From the NCBI GenBank assembly GCA_950295325.1, contig OX485803.1:46703554-46767553 (forward strand): 64,000 bases of DNA, read 5' to 3'. Below are positions 24,150-35,624 of this stretch, piece by piece. Below the pieces are notes generated by a model that saw nothing but the letters and a program-made list of their open reading frames with translations, did not search any database and was not told the DNA's origin. The position numbers and the translations under genes are program-made. This DNA is from Polytrichum commune. Its lineage: Eukaryota; Streptophyta; Polytrichopsida; Polytrichales; Polytrichaceae. Within the stretch, counting starts at the first letter, position 1. Each line of letters starts with the position of its first letter.

Positions 24150-25460
24150 ATGGTAGTGTTAAAAAATTTATAGTACCTTTCCCTACTCCTATACCCTTGT
24201 TGTCAATTCCTCTCAATGTTGTCCTACTAAACTTCAGAATAGTATAACTCTCATCTAACTCATTCTCTTCAAGTAAAACTTGGTACACTTATTAAGTACC
24301 TTACTAAAAGTATCCACACCAAATTTCAGTAAAGACAGAGCTCATACTAAAACGTTATGCATGTTTTCTAACTCTAACTTCCTAACATGAATGTTGTGGT
24401 ACAACATCCGGTTACTAAAACTCTAATAACTTCTAACCATTAAGTCCAATCAATCTCAAATTTTGACACATAATAGATAGATAAAATCAGAAGGTAATGT
24501 CAAATTTTTGTAGCCATAGCTATAATATTAAAAAATATTCATATTTTCAAACCTTGTTATCCTAGTTGCCTTTGTTCCTAGATACCCTTCACTTCAACAT
24601 TTTACAACTTTTTCTCTCCAAAGACTGAAGCTTTCAAATTTTTACCTCAACTTCTATACCTCATAAAGAACATCCTCTCAAATTTTCATAACAATCGAAC
24701 ATTCAAATCATCCATAATTCACAAATCCTTCATTTCAAAGTTTTGCTCACTTAATAATGAATGAAACAATACAAATAGTGCACTTAGTGCAACCTAGTTA
24801 TTTTAAAACTCTCACCCCTTCACCCTCTTGTATAGATGAACTTCCTAAACACTTTTTCTTCTCAAAATGCTTAAAGCTCCTTCAACTCTACATAAGTACT
24901 AACTCCAAATGCTAACGTTCCCTCCTTAATACACTTCTAATATCCCTTAAATATTCTTCTTCTTTGCCCCCTTCGGCCAATAGAAAACCATTGGAATAAA
25001 GATTTTTAGAACCCCAAGTGGCTAACTAATAGGAGACATTTTGGATAAAAAATTTCTGAAACCCTTATCTTGCTAGAAATAAGAAAGGTTTGGGTTAAAA
25101 GTTTCTAGAACCCTTATCCCGCTAGAAATAGGAAAGTTTTGGTTAAAGGCTAATCCGGCAAGCCAATAGGAAAGTTCGGGTTAACGCTTCTAGAGACCTT
25201 ATCCCGCTAACAAATAGGAAACTAAAAGGTTAGGCCTTCTAGAACCTTTAGGTAGTTAGGTAACGGTCCGCCGGTAAATCCTATTTTTTCCAAATGTTAC
25301 CTACCACATCCATCTACCAAGTCATTCGGTTTTGAACTTAAGACCGGTTCTCAATTTAAACAACTAACTTACATCATCATATAAATATCAATTTGAAAGT
25401 AATAATAACATATAAAATGCCTAAGTTCTAACTAGTAGTCGGCTCACATCACGACAATGT
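24150..25460. repeat. Dispersed repeat inside the En/Spm-like gene, related to 46880-48085
   Basis: The stretch shares order and wording with 46880-48085, most clearly at its end (AAACCATTGG, CTCAAGACCGGTTCTCAA with one change, AACAACTAACT, AAATGCCTA-GTT, ACATCA-GACAA). It is AT-rich without a frame. It may be a solo LTR or another non-coding repeat inserted in the intron after 24124; the boundaries are estimates. Confidence 0.45.
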
Positions 25461-25479
25461 CGTCCACATTGTCAAACGG

Positions 25480-25917
25480 GGGGGAGGGGTAAGCGATGCA
25501 CAATGGGGTTTAGGATTATCTCCTCATGTAAGTCGCACGAGGAGTGCAGGTCTTGAGGAGGTAAGGGTAGAGGTTCGGCAGTTGGATGAAAAATTCAACA
25601 ACATTCAAAGCTCGCTTCTTGCGGTGATGGTGAAGCTTGGGATCCTAGTGGAAAGAGAGGTAGGCACACCGTCATGTGGAGGACACCCTTGCAGTGTTGA
25701 TGCGGGAAAATCCAACTCTCGGAGTAGTGTATGTCCGCTTGCACGGTCAGCTTCAAAGGAGCCCACAAACAAGGTAGTAGAGTCTGGTGGTGCAGGTAAT
25801 TTGCCAATCGTGGCGAGCCCGAAAACCCCTCCGGGTCCCAGAAAGCCTCTTCGGGGCATGAGGACCTTGAACATGGATGCAATTTGGGCGGATTCTTGTG
25901 AAATTATTTTCATGTAA
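25480..25917 (+). pseudogene. En/Spm-like gene, later block with short coiled coil
   Basis: The open frame runs from before 25490 to the stop at 25917 without needing a start here (codons before 25582 are open). It reads GLEEVRVEVRQLDEKFNNIQ, a short heptad-type helix, followed by a Ser/Pro-rich linker. Such a helix before a basic and a C-terminal domain is usual in plant En/Spm-type proteins. It is placed in the gene by order only. Confidence 0.4.
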
Positions 25918-26142
25918 ATTTTACTCCACATAGTTAAGTAGAGATTACGCCATAAAATGAGATGTATATACCATTACTGGATTTGTTTACTATAAGCAGT
26001 CAACGCGCTTATTAGGTGTAGTAATGGATTTCATTCGTTATTGTCCGACATTACTATTAGCAGTAATGACCCGAATGTAATTCACAGTGACATGATTGGT
26101 GGCAGTAGAACATAATATCACCAGGCTTAGTTATATGGCCTT

Positions 26143-26514
26143 ATGTATGTGCTAAACGAAATCATAACTGGTGTAGCGATGTCTAATGTGCGCAATGGAA
26201 GTCGACATTCACATGTAAATGAAGTTTATAGCGGTGCAATTCGACCGGTTCGGGCGCCATCTAGCAGCCAAGGCATCAGTACGCATAGTGGGGATGCCAA
26301 AAAAGATGGTGCCCCTAAACAGAAGCGTGCACGACTGACTGAAGGCGAGAAGTTGACATTGGAGGCTCTGCGAATTTTAAAGAAATGCGACGTTGTAGAG
26401 AAACTGAGAAGTAGCCCATTAAAGAAAAAATAGATGGTAGACAAACGCCGGGCGGATAAACCTCCCCTTGCCACCAAGGCTTCAAAGAAGACCAAAACCG
26501 GCCTCAAATTGGTA
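26143..26514 (+). pseudogene. En/Spm-like gene, basic block interrupted by TAG
   Basis: A Lys/Arg-rich block (KRARLTEGEKLTLEALRILK) runs to a TAG at 26431-26433. The same frame continues directly after it with VDKRRADKPPLATKASKKTK up to a splice donor (TTG then GTACGC). One stop codon therefore cuts an otherwise continuous basic domain. This is the clearest sign that the gene is broken. Confidence 0.45.
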
Positions 26515-26614
26515 CGCATTTGCTAGGAAACATGCAACGATATTTTGTTGTTGAACTCATGACCTTGCCCTAATGTAATTCAAACACTAACATGTGGTTG
26601 TTGCACTTGTGCAG

Positions 26615-26896
26615 AATGCGGGGGATGTGGTTTATATCTATGGTCATGAAGAGGAAGACTTGAAGACGACATTCATTGGAAAGGGTATTATAAAAAACCT
26701 AGCAGGTGGAATGTTGCACAATAAGGTGATTGGCGGTGGCTACACATCTCTCACATTTACGGAGACATATAAGGATGACTATCCCCTATGTATTCCCCTC
26801 AATGAAGACGACCTTCCAATCACTACGATTGGCAACGCAAAGGGCCATTATGTTCTTTGGCCAAATGTTTGTGTTAGGTTGTATGTACATGCGTGA
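26615..26896 (+). pseudogene. En/Spm-associated C-terminal domain (DUF8039-like)
   Basis: After the acceptor TTGTGCAG at 26614 the frame reads about 93 codons: an opening NAGDVVYIYGHEEEDL, then IGKGIIKNL, a histidine followed by VIGGGYTSL, a proline-rich PLCIPLNEDDLPI and a closing GHYVLWPNVCV. A domain with a V.GTG-like strand, then a 'H..-L-Y..V', then 'IPL..D...I..A.G..V.WP' is the usual C-terminal partner of Ptta/En/Spm plant proteins (DUF8039 in my memory). The frame stops at 26896. Confidence 0.5.
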
Positions 26897-27269
26897 GTGT
26901 AGTGTGGACTTGTAGAACTTTGAGGATATTCAGACTTATAGAACCTTGGAGTATAGTATTTATCATTGCTAGTAGTGAAATGTGGAACATGAATGACATA
27001 CTATTTGTATCCTTATGAATTTGGTAGTAGAACTTACTATATTCTTACTTGCTATATTGCTATACTGAGCATGTCATTAACATCTAACTGTGATGAGTTG
27101 ACCTCATGTTATTAGTTATAGTAAGTACAGTCATATGCATCCAGAATATGTCACTTTGCAAAGCCATATAAAGTTCACTACCAATTATACACAATAATGA
27201 CATATGACAACCATATAACTCCACAAAGTAAGCCAAATACTAATGGTTGATGCAAAAGGTACTATACTA

Positions 27270-28618
27270 TGAGCCCAAAATGAGTGCTCATATTTGTTTT
27301 ATGTTTAGAATTTATTTAGAATTGCATTTGGAGTGTTATTGAAACAATCAAAAGTATAAAAAGAATGAGGCTTGGTGTGGTTTATGTTTTAGGCTTTAAG
27401 CCTATTTTGTGTAATTAATTAGAAGCTTAGTGATATTAGGGAGTGTGGTGGTCAAGTGAGTAGTGTTTGATGAAGCAAGAGGAAGGTCCTTGGATTTAAA
27501 TGTTTGAATTAGAACATGCTCTTGTTGGTTTAGAGGGTGAGGATTTAGTGGATAAGATAAGGTCCTACTAAGTAGGAGAAGGTTAAGGGGCTTGTGGTCT
27601 TGGGTGCCCTCTCCTCCTCCTCCTCTCTTCTCTTCACTTCTCTCTTCTTTTCTTCCACTCCTCTCTCCCCCTTTCTCTCTCCCCCTCCTCTCTAGTATTT
27701 GGAGTTTTTAGAGTTAGGAAAAAATGTGTGAATTAGTAAGAGGGTATTATGGAATTTAGTGTGATTAGGTAGGAATATTAGTAAGAGGGTCTTGTAGAGA
27801 TTAGTAAGGGCAAGTAGAGAATTATTGTGGTTAATTAGGATTTGACTACTAAGCTGGAGTGGGCAGCTGCCGAGACAGTAGCTAGGAGGACTGAAATACT
27901 AAGCTGGAGTGGGCAGCTGCCGAGGCAGTAGCTAGGAGGACTGAAATACTAAGCTGGAGTGGGCAGCTGCCGAGGCAGTAGCTAGGAGGGACTGAAATAC
28001 TAAGCTAGAGTGGGCAGCTGCCGAGGTAGTAGCTAGGAGGACTGAAATACTAAGCTGGAGTGGGCAGTTAGCTAGGAGGGACTGAATTACTAAGCTGGAG
28101 TGGGCAGCTGCCGAGGCAGTAGCTAGGAGGACTGAAATACTAAGTTGGACCGTAGACAGCTGCCGAGGCAGTTAGCTAGGAGGACTGGAAATACTAAGTT
28201 GGATAATGAGGCAGCGGCCGAAGACGGTTTTAGGAGACCAAGGTGATATGAAGGAAGGAGCCGTGGTGTCACATTAGACTAATTAGTAGATAGTTAATTA
28301 GGATGTCACCTAATATTAGTTTACATAATTAGTCGTTAGTAGCTAGGAGAACAAGAAATATTGAATGGTGGGATTAGCGAGTGAACGTAGGGTGTGAGTG
28401 ATAATGAGTAGCACCGGGGGGTGTTATGATGGGGACAATGTAGAAGAGCGTTTTTCAACGCTTGTAATATTATCGTGCAATGGATTGATGTGCAATGATT
28501 GATGGGAGACGTAATGGGTTCTCATGAGTTTGGTCAATTGGAGTTGTGGAAATATGAATGTGATATCCATTCCCTCACCCGGGCTAGGACACTTAAGGGT
28601 GGGTGGTTTGGCCTCACA
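27270..28618 (+). mobile_element. LTR-like repeat, copy 1 (1349 bp, TG...CA)
   Basis: Starts TGAGCCCAAAATG and ends GGTTTGGCCTCACA, the same ends as copies at 29695-30637 and 31199-32403, all in one direction. TG...CA ends and a length near 1.2 kb are typical of LTRs. Conserved landmarks in all three are GGCTTGGTGTGG near the start, a CT-rich tract, a hairpin (AGCGTT...AACGCT, here 28446-28461) and CCTCACCCGG before the end. Copy 1 carries a 50-bp minisatellite between the CT tract and the hairpin. No matching 5-bp duplication was found at its edges. Confidence 0.7.
27847..28230 (+). repeat. 50-bp minisatellite inside LTR-like copy 1
   Basis: About seven tandem units of 50 bp built on ACTAAGCTGGAGTGGGCAGC with TGCCGAGGCAGTAGCTAGGA. 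Later units have small deletions and changes. The other two LTR-like copies have different tandem repeats at this place. Confidence 0.9.
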
Positions 28619-29578
28619 GTGGTCATCTTTCATGTCATCAAGATGCATTCTAATAATGATACATTTCCCATCTTGTTAGATAGACCTTGGTTGAGAATAG
28701 AGGATGCCATAGTGGAATGGGGAGGAGTCAAGCCATCCATTACTTATGGTCCGGAGGACAATAGGGTCAAAGTCCCTATAGGGTCGTTAGGTGGTTGGAT
28801 TAGACAAGAGATTGTTTCATCTTCGGAAGATGAACGTAATGCCAATGAGGATGGCAAAAATGATGAGGCATTGGTAGGAGTAGTTTATTCGGGTAGTCTA
28901 GGTCCTAGTTTCTACAATTATAGGAATGATGGGAAGTATGTCCAATGGTTGAGGGATTATCCGGAGTTGGAATTCGATATCACGACGACGTCCCACCATA
29001 CATGCTTGCGCGATGACATTCTTGAGTCACAGAGTGAGGAATATTCTTTATTAGAATCATGTGAGGTACTCACCGAGGAAGAGTGGATTTTAGGGAGATT
29101 GACACCTTGGGTAGATAGTATGGAAGAGTGTGACGTAAGTTTAGTACATGTGGATGAGACTCAAGGTGAAGATGCTATCATAGAAATGGAGAAGTTGGAG
29201 GAGCCTCTACATTTCAAGACGACGTCAACGGGAATTATGGTTGAACAAGATGTCAAGGATTATCCTCATGTACCGGCGGATTGGTATAGGAACAAGGATG
29301 AGCAAGTTCATGTTACCGAAGGAGATTGGAATTATGTAGATGTTCCAATTCAACTTGGACATTGAATGTTAGAGTGGTCATCTCGAGATCCACATCAATG
29401 TTGGGGTGAAATTTGGATACTATGGGTGGAAGACGGAATTAGGATTCAATTGGGGTACCAACAATGTTACATTGAGACGTCCGACGATGAAGAGGATGAT
29501 CAATGTGTTACTAGTTCCGTAAAAAGGTTGCCTATACATCGATCTAGTTTGCAATGGAGTCTCTTAAGGTCGCAATGA
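28619..29578 (+). pseudogene. Ty3-type retrotransposon remnant: protease end and acidic linker
   Basis: The open frame starts inside the LTR-like copy 1 (ATG 28499) and runs on to 29365, then continues in frame past one TGA to 29578. Just after the LTR edge comes VVIFHVIKMHSNNDTFPILL followed by DRPWLR and IVEWGG. The 'F.V......ILLGRPWL....A..DW' pattern marks the C-terminal part of retropepsin in plant Ty3/gypsy elements, here with D in place of the usual G. The active-site DTG/DSG part, gag and primer-binding site are absent, so the LTR edge is fused directly to the middle of the protease. The rest is an acidic linker such as separates protease from reverse transcriptase; no reverse transcriptase is present. 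Confidence 0.6.
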
Positions 29579-29694
29579 GCTAACACCTAATCGACAATCA
29601 ATCTTGGAAAAACGTTGACCGACGTCGAGTTTGAAGACAACTTGCCTTCGAAACAAGAGATTCGGGATCCATCCTCCAATGGTCGCCAATTATA

Positions 29695-30637
29695 TGAGCC
29701 CAAAATGGTTGCTCATATTTGTTTTATGCTTAGAATCTACTTAGGATTGCATTTGGAGTGTCATTGAAATAATTAAAAGTATAAAAATAATGAGGCTTGG
29801 TGTGGATTTATGTTTAGGCTTTAAGCCTATTTGTGTGGTTAATTATAAGCTTAGCGACATTAGGGAGTGTTTTGGTTGAGTGAGTAGTGTTTGAGGAAGC
29901 AAGGGGAAGGGCCTTTGATTTAAATGTTTGAATTAGAACATGCTCGTGTTGGTTTAGGGGGTGAGGTGTTAGTGAATAGGATAAGGTCCTACTAAGTAGG
30001 AAAATGTTAAGGGGGTTGTGGTTGTGGGATGCACTCTCTCATTCCTTCCTCCTCTCTCATTTTTCTCTCTCTCTCTCGTGTGGGTGTGTGGGTGCGTGTG
30101 TGTGTGTGTTGTGTAGTGTGGTAGAGAATATAGTTGATTCGAGGGAACTTAGAGAATAGAGTTGATTAGAGGGAACTTAGAAAATAGAGTTGATTAGAGG
30201 GAGCTTAGAAAATTAGTTGATTAGAGGGTACTGAGGCAGTAGCTCTATTAATGTTAGCTGCGACAACAACTTATTAAGGTTAGCTGAGGCAGTAGCTATA
30301 CTAAGGAGCAGCTGGACTAAGGGGCAGTTAGAATGAGGGGTTAGTTAGGTCTAGTACCTTAAGTTAAGATGGATGGGTTAACTAGGTAGTTAGCTCTCCG
30401 TGTAATCGGGGGTGCAATTGTGTGGGAAGTTGATAGAGGATGTGAAGATAGTACCAATAGATAAAAGCGTTTATCAACGCTTGTACTCATAATATGGAAT
30501 AAATTGGTGTGACCCAAGGTATGTGTGATGTCATGGAGATGAATGGCGGAGGAAGGGTAAACTAGGAGGAATATGAATGTGATCACCATACCCTCACCCG
30601 GACTAGGACGCTTAAGGGTGGGCGGTTTGGCCTCACA
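29695..30637 (+). mobile_element. LTR-like repeat, copy 2 (943 bp)
   Basis: It has the same ends (TGAGCCCAAAATG, TTTGGCCTCACA) and the same landmark order as copy 1; the hairpin is at 30466-30481. It is shorter because its tandem-repeat zone is smaller. It could be the 3' LTR for copy 1, but the flanking bases do not match as a target duplication. Confidence 0.7.
30123..30230 (+). repeat. 28-bp minisatellite inside LTR-like copy 2
   Basis: About four units of AGAGAATAGAGTTGATTAGA plus GGGAACTT. It is followed by a short run of GAGGCAGTAGCT-like words that recall the unit of copy 1. Confidence 0.85.
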
Positions 30638-31198
30638 GAGGCGGTAATCATAACGCCACCCATTCTTACTAGACTTTGGACCAAATGCTTGTGACAACTC
30701 CTCCTTGCTGACATCCCTTGTTGAAAGCCTCAATACATCCAGTCCCTTGTTGCGTAGACCCCTCGTTGCCTCAAACCAGTGGGGCGTTCTGAAGGTTGCC
30801 ATAATTTTTTTCTTGCACACGTGGTTTCATCAAAGACAATGTTATTGAAAAACTTGTATAACTTCCATATCAGAAAGAAAATGATCATAAAGACATGTCT
30901 TCCACATAACTGAACAACAAGCACAGTGTAATGATGAAAACCCAATGTAGTAGTATTCACCGTTGTCACTGTCTGTGCAACCTTGTCAATGCGAAATGGA
31001 ATGAGAATATTCATGGTTATATGATCAGAAAGAGCAGAGTTTGGAGGGAAGCAAAGAGGAGGGAGATTGCGAGGAGGGAGATGACGACTTCAAATTGGAA
31101 CTTGGTGGGAAGCTATGGCAGAGGGCTAGAGAAGAAAGTTGTGCAAAACGAGTCGACACAACAACGAGCGCAGATTTAGAGCGCGGGAGGCATTGGTA
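30638..31198 (-). pseudogene. Gene-like fragment, antisense, between LTR-like copies 2 and 3
   Basis: On the minus strand, 30820-30641 reads about 55 codons that look like real protein (FRTPHWFEATRGLRN, LRLSTRDVSKEELSQAFGPK, GWRYDY) before running into the antisense of copy 2. Nearer 31200 the same strand has a Ser-rich stretch (SSLALCHSFPPSSNLKSS) like a transit-peptide or leader. No family is recognised. The opposite orientation to the LTRs and the lack of retroelement motifs suggest a captured host gene piece. Confidence 0.35.
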
Positions 31199-32403
31199 TG
31201 AGCCCAAAATGGGTGCTCACATTTGTTTTATGCTTAGAATTTACTTGAAGTTGCATTTGACGTCGTTATTGAAACAACAAAAGGTATAAAAAAGAGTGAG
31301 GTTTGGTGTGGAATTATGTTTTAGGCGTTAGGCTTATTTAGTGTGGTTAATTAGAGGGCTAGTGGCATTAGGGGTTGGTTTTGGTTAAGTGAGTTGGTGT
31401 TTGCTTAAGCAAGGGGAAGGGCCTTGGGGTTAAGTGTTTGAATTAGGGCCTTCCCATGTTGGTTTAAGGTTGGGGATTTAGTGGATAGGCTTGGGGGTTC
31501 CCCTCCACAAGGGTTTATGGCCTCGGGGTTTTGGGTGGTCTTCTCTCTCTCTCTCGCACAAGGAGAGCAGCGGGGGAGCTGGTTGGATTTCGGCGAGGAT
31601 AGGCTGCTGGTTTGAGTTCGGAGAAGCTGGCAGCTGGTTTGAGTTCGGAGAAGCTAGCAGCTGGTTTGAGTTAGGAGAGCAGCGGGGGAGCTGGTTTGAG
31701 TTCGGAGAAGCTCGCATGCTGGTTGGAATTCGGCCAAGATAGGCTGTTGGTTGAGCTCGGCCAAGATAGGCTACTGGTTTGAGTTCGGAGAAGCTAGCAG
31801 CTGGTTGGATTTCGGCCAAGATAGGAGCTGGTTGAGTTCGGAGAAGCTAGCAACTGGTTTGAGTTCGGAGAAGCTGGCAGCTAGTTTGAGTTCGGAGAAG
31901 CTCGCATGCTGGTTGGATTTCGGCCAAGATAGGCTGCTGGGTTGAGTTCGGAGAAGCTAGCAGCTGGTTTGAGTCAGCCAAGCTAGGCTGCGGGTTGTGA
32001 TTTCAGGCTAGGCTCGGAGCCACACTAATTACCAAAGTTGAATTAAGGGGGGGTAGTAGTAGGCTTGTGTTACAACATAGGCTAGTTAGTTAGGATTAGC
32101 ATACGGGATTAGTCTAAGTAATTAGTTGATTAGTAAGTAGGGAAACCACAAAATGCTAGGTGGTGGCATTAAGTATTCATTAGATGTGTGGGTTTTGCGA
32201 TGGGACGTATTACGGGGGTGATATTAGGGAAGAGCGTTCTTCAACACTTGTATCCTCGCCATGGAATAAATTGGGTTCCAAAATTGATGTGAGATGCAAT
32301 GGAGGTTAATGATGTTGGGAAGATTTAACTAGGTTAGCATGAATGTGAGCCCCACGCCCTCACCCGGACTACGACGCATAAGGGTGGGTGGTTTGGCCTC
32401 ACA
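31199..32403 (+). mobile_element. LTR-like repeat, copy 3 (1205 bp)
   Basis: Same ends and landmark order as copies 1 and 2; the hairpin near 32234 has one change (AGCGTTCTTCAACACT). It carries a 27-bp minisatellite at the place where copy 1 has a 50-bp one. The flanks give no target duplication. Confidence 0.7.
31560..31990 (+). repeat. 27-bp minisatellite inside LTR-like copy 3
   Basis: Roughly fifteen units of AGCTGGTTTGAGTTCGGAGA plus AGCTAGC, some of a second type (GGATTTCGGCCAAGATAGGC). It translates in several frames as WFEFGEAS-type repeats; this is a repeat artefact and not a gene. Confidence 0.9.
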
Positions 32404-34490
32404 ACTGGTCAGGCTTGTTAGGGTTTAGGGCAGGGTAGTAGTCTCTCGGGCAGTGGAATAAACGTTTTTTTTGAAGAAAAAAAAAAACCCTAAACGTGCC
32501 CAAAAATGGCGAGTCCTTAAGTCCTTTGTCCCGAAAGTAGTACCCTGATCGTGAATGGCCCCTTTAGTAAATTGTGAGACTCCAACGGGCCTTTATGATC
32601 AAAATATTTATGGTTTATCTTGAAGTGACATGGTTATTAAGGAACGAATTTATTGCATGACTTGAGTAAAAATAAATTTATTCCTACGACTGATCCCATT
32701 TAACAATATACTACATTGCACTCCATATTTGTTTTATCCAAATTGCACTCATCTAGTTGTCTTATAGAAGGTCACTGCATATATATACCACATACAAACT
32801 AATGCGAGTGTGAGAACGGGTATTATTTGAGGCACTAGCGTACATTGTATACGTAAAGGAGAGGTATTATTTTTCTATGATGTGTGCATTTAAAAAGGTT
32901 TATTATGTTTTTTGAAGTAAAGATATATGTATAGAAGGGGCCTTAAGATTCAGAGGAAAAAATTGACAATAGATGTGCTAGTTTCGTTCAACTCACATTT
33001 TCATCCATTGTTGTCATATTGTCAGTCTTTAATGACTATCATGTATGTTCTTGTTGGGGTTTGCATTTAACTTCTAGGGTTTTACAAATTAGAGGCTTTT
33101 GGAGCACCCATAGGCTTCCTTGAGTTATGCTCTCCAGTTTGTGGCTAAGTTATTATGCTACTCTCTTTATTTATATGATATGGTTGTTGAGTTACATGTT
33201 GTGGATCAAATTAACTTTTTTAATTGGAAAGTGAAAAAGGATTTCATATGCAATTCATGCTATTTATTTCACAATATGTAGTTTGTATATATAGTAGAAG
33301 CATATATCTTATTAAAATAAAATGCTTAGTATAAATATTTGAGTCCATTTCCTAGCTTGCCGTTAGTATACAATTGTTTTTCTCTATACACTTCTTGTAT
33401 ACAAGGAGTTTGCTTTTATAATGATCCACGCACATCATTTAGATTTCCAATGAAGAGTCCAACCCTACAGTCTACCCATCATACTTTGAGAATAGCTTGA
33501 TTGATCCACAATATCACTAATTACAAGATGAATGAGACAAAAATATATGTAAGAAAAGAGACATTGATCATGTTACCTCTCAAGATGCAAACAAACACAT
33601 TTCCACATGAGCGTAACTCCCTTAATTGGGCTTAACAAAAGTCTCATAAGAAAATGACTTCACCATTTGAGATAACTCTCCATACATCTAATGGTGCTTC
33701 TTCAAACCCTAATATAGAGCAGTCAGATTCAAGAAACTTTACCGAGGTTTATATAAATGATATTGGGAGACATTGCGCCGTTGTATAAGTTTTGCACAAT
33801 TTTTGCTCCTTTGAATGGGCACAACTTCTAAATAAATTTCCAAACGTAGAAATCTCTTATTGGTATTAATTTTATATCAAAGTCAAATGGAGTGGAATTT
33901 TGAGTATGATCAGCTATGGTTTATGAAGTTAATCAAATTCTATCCCATAACCTAGTGCAAACTCATACTTAATTTGAGTCTCCTTGCATTAGGTTGGGGC
34001 ATCACATGGTCATGTTCTTAAAGCCCACATGAACGAACGCATACTTCTTCATAATGTTATGCACGTTGAGATTCAAGAATGTCTTTTTCTTATGTAAATC
34101 GGTGCCAACATGATCGTTATACCTTTTACACACATGACTAAGGGCCATAAGAAAAAAATGATTTAGGATTTCTTGTGATCATGACCAAGATAATTCAAGT
34201 AACTTTTCAAAAGCTTTGGTCATGGGACATAATGTGAAGCAAACTTAGACCAGGATGTAGTGTTTTTAATGGCTAGTTTTTAAAATTAAATAAATCACCA
34301 AATGCACATATATCCATTTTGGACATGTAGGATTCCATGTCACTCTCATTTCACTTTCTTATTTAAATCTAACATGCTCACCTATGGTTACTTCTATACT
34401 TGGTGGCCTTGTATAAAACAAAGTGGGACCACCACTCATTATTCAACTAACCAAAGATTTTAGAAATTGGTGGTCATGATCACTTGTCAA
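32404..34490. other. Gene-free stretch
   Basis: AT-rich sequence with no open frame above 60 codons and no repeat I can delimit. Confidence 0.5.
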
Positions 34491-34493
34491 CTG

Positions 34494-35073
34494 CACTAAA
34501 TAGTCTTATTATTGTGGCACACAATAGTTTTCTAGAGCCCATGCTAATTCTCGTAATGAGAATTAATTTGGGCCACATTATTTCTAGCTCATGCTCAATT
34601 TAGAGCATAAAATTAGCGCGGGCCACATTATTTGTTTAATTTTTTTTAAATGTGGTTAATTATTTTATAATGTATTACTTTTGTCCTATAATTACTACAC
34701 TTATTATCCCAATTAGTGTGTGGCAATATTTGGAGTTATGTAGCTGAGTTGTGCAATGGAGTTACTAAAGAGTTCATTTTTTTATGAACAAAAGTTCAAT
34801 AGGTTGTACGGATATTAAAGAACATAATTGACTTTGCTTGGTTAAATATTACAATCTCATTAAGTACTTGTAGCATTGTGTAACTCCAAGTAGTAACACG
34901 CATTAATTGTGATAGTCAACGTAGTATTCAATAAGTTGGTCACAAGTCTTCATGAAGACTTGGGAGAAGACTCAAGTCTTACATCACATTAATTGCAGTT
35001 TGACTAGAAAATTAGTGTCACACTAATTGTTACCACACTAATTTTTCACCCACACTAATAGGACTATTTAGTG
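34494..35073. mobile_element. MITE with CACTAAATAG termini (580 bp)
   Basis: The left end CACTAAATAGTCTTATTATT pairs with the right end in reverse complement, CACTAAATAGTCCTATTAGT. TA follows on the right; TG stands on the left where TA is expected. The left 70 bases match the truncated copy at 63881-64000. Termini relate it to the other TA-duplicating MITEs of the window; the interior is its own. Confidence 0.65.
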
Positions 35074-35336
35074 TAGTGTAAAGTACACCATTTGTGACAT
35101 GGCTTGTGCAAAGTATGTGACCACCCCCCATGTCGACCAAAAAGCTTGTCACCCATCAACACCTATATATAGTGTCAAATTTGTGACTCCCACAAAATCT
35201 ATGCCTCTTGAGTCTTGAACAATTTTGTCGAAAACCAACAGCTTGTAAAGTATTGGACATTTGGTTTTGAGTGGTACATGGCAATTGCAAGCCTTCAGAT
35301 TAAGAACATGTTATGATGAAATTGCCTAAAGTATAC

Positions 35337-35622
35337 TCCCTCCGTCCCAAAATGATTGTTCGGTTTATTTGCCCATCTATAAATTTGAGGCTCAAAGTCA
35401 AATATTTTCGCGCCAAACTTTCATCATCGAGAAGTCTCAACACTGCAACTTCGGAGGGCGTTCCAGAGTAGTAGTAGTAGTAGTTTTTTAAAATTATTAT
35501 TAATAAAATTATTATTATTTTATAATTCTAAGAGTCATACTTACAACTACTCGGTCAATGGTCAACATGCCTGAATCTCGCCAGAGTTAGGAACACGGAC
35601 AACCATTTTGGGACTAAGGGAG
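35337..35622. mobile_element. Stowaway-type MITE (286 bp)
   Basis: It starts CTCCCTCCGTCCCAAAAT and ends ATTTTGGGACTAAGGGAG, between TA at 35335-35336 and 35623-35624. The CTCCCTCCGT terminus with TA duplication is the hallmark of plant Stowaway (Tc1/mariner-derived) elements. There is no frame. Confidence 0.9.
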
Positions 35623-35624
35623 TA

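Noticed and set aside
27270-30637. A standard LTR retrotransposon with LTR pair 1 and 2
   Set aside because: Ends match, but the flanks share no 5-bp duplication and there is no primer-binding site after copy 1, so I list the units separately as LTR-like.
31491-31945. WFEFGEAS-type repeat protein frames on both strands
   Set aside because: They are translations of the 27-bp minisatellite, which is open in several frames because its unit is a multiple of three.
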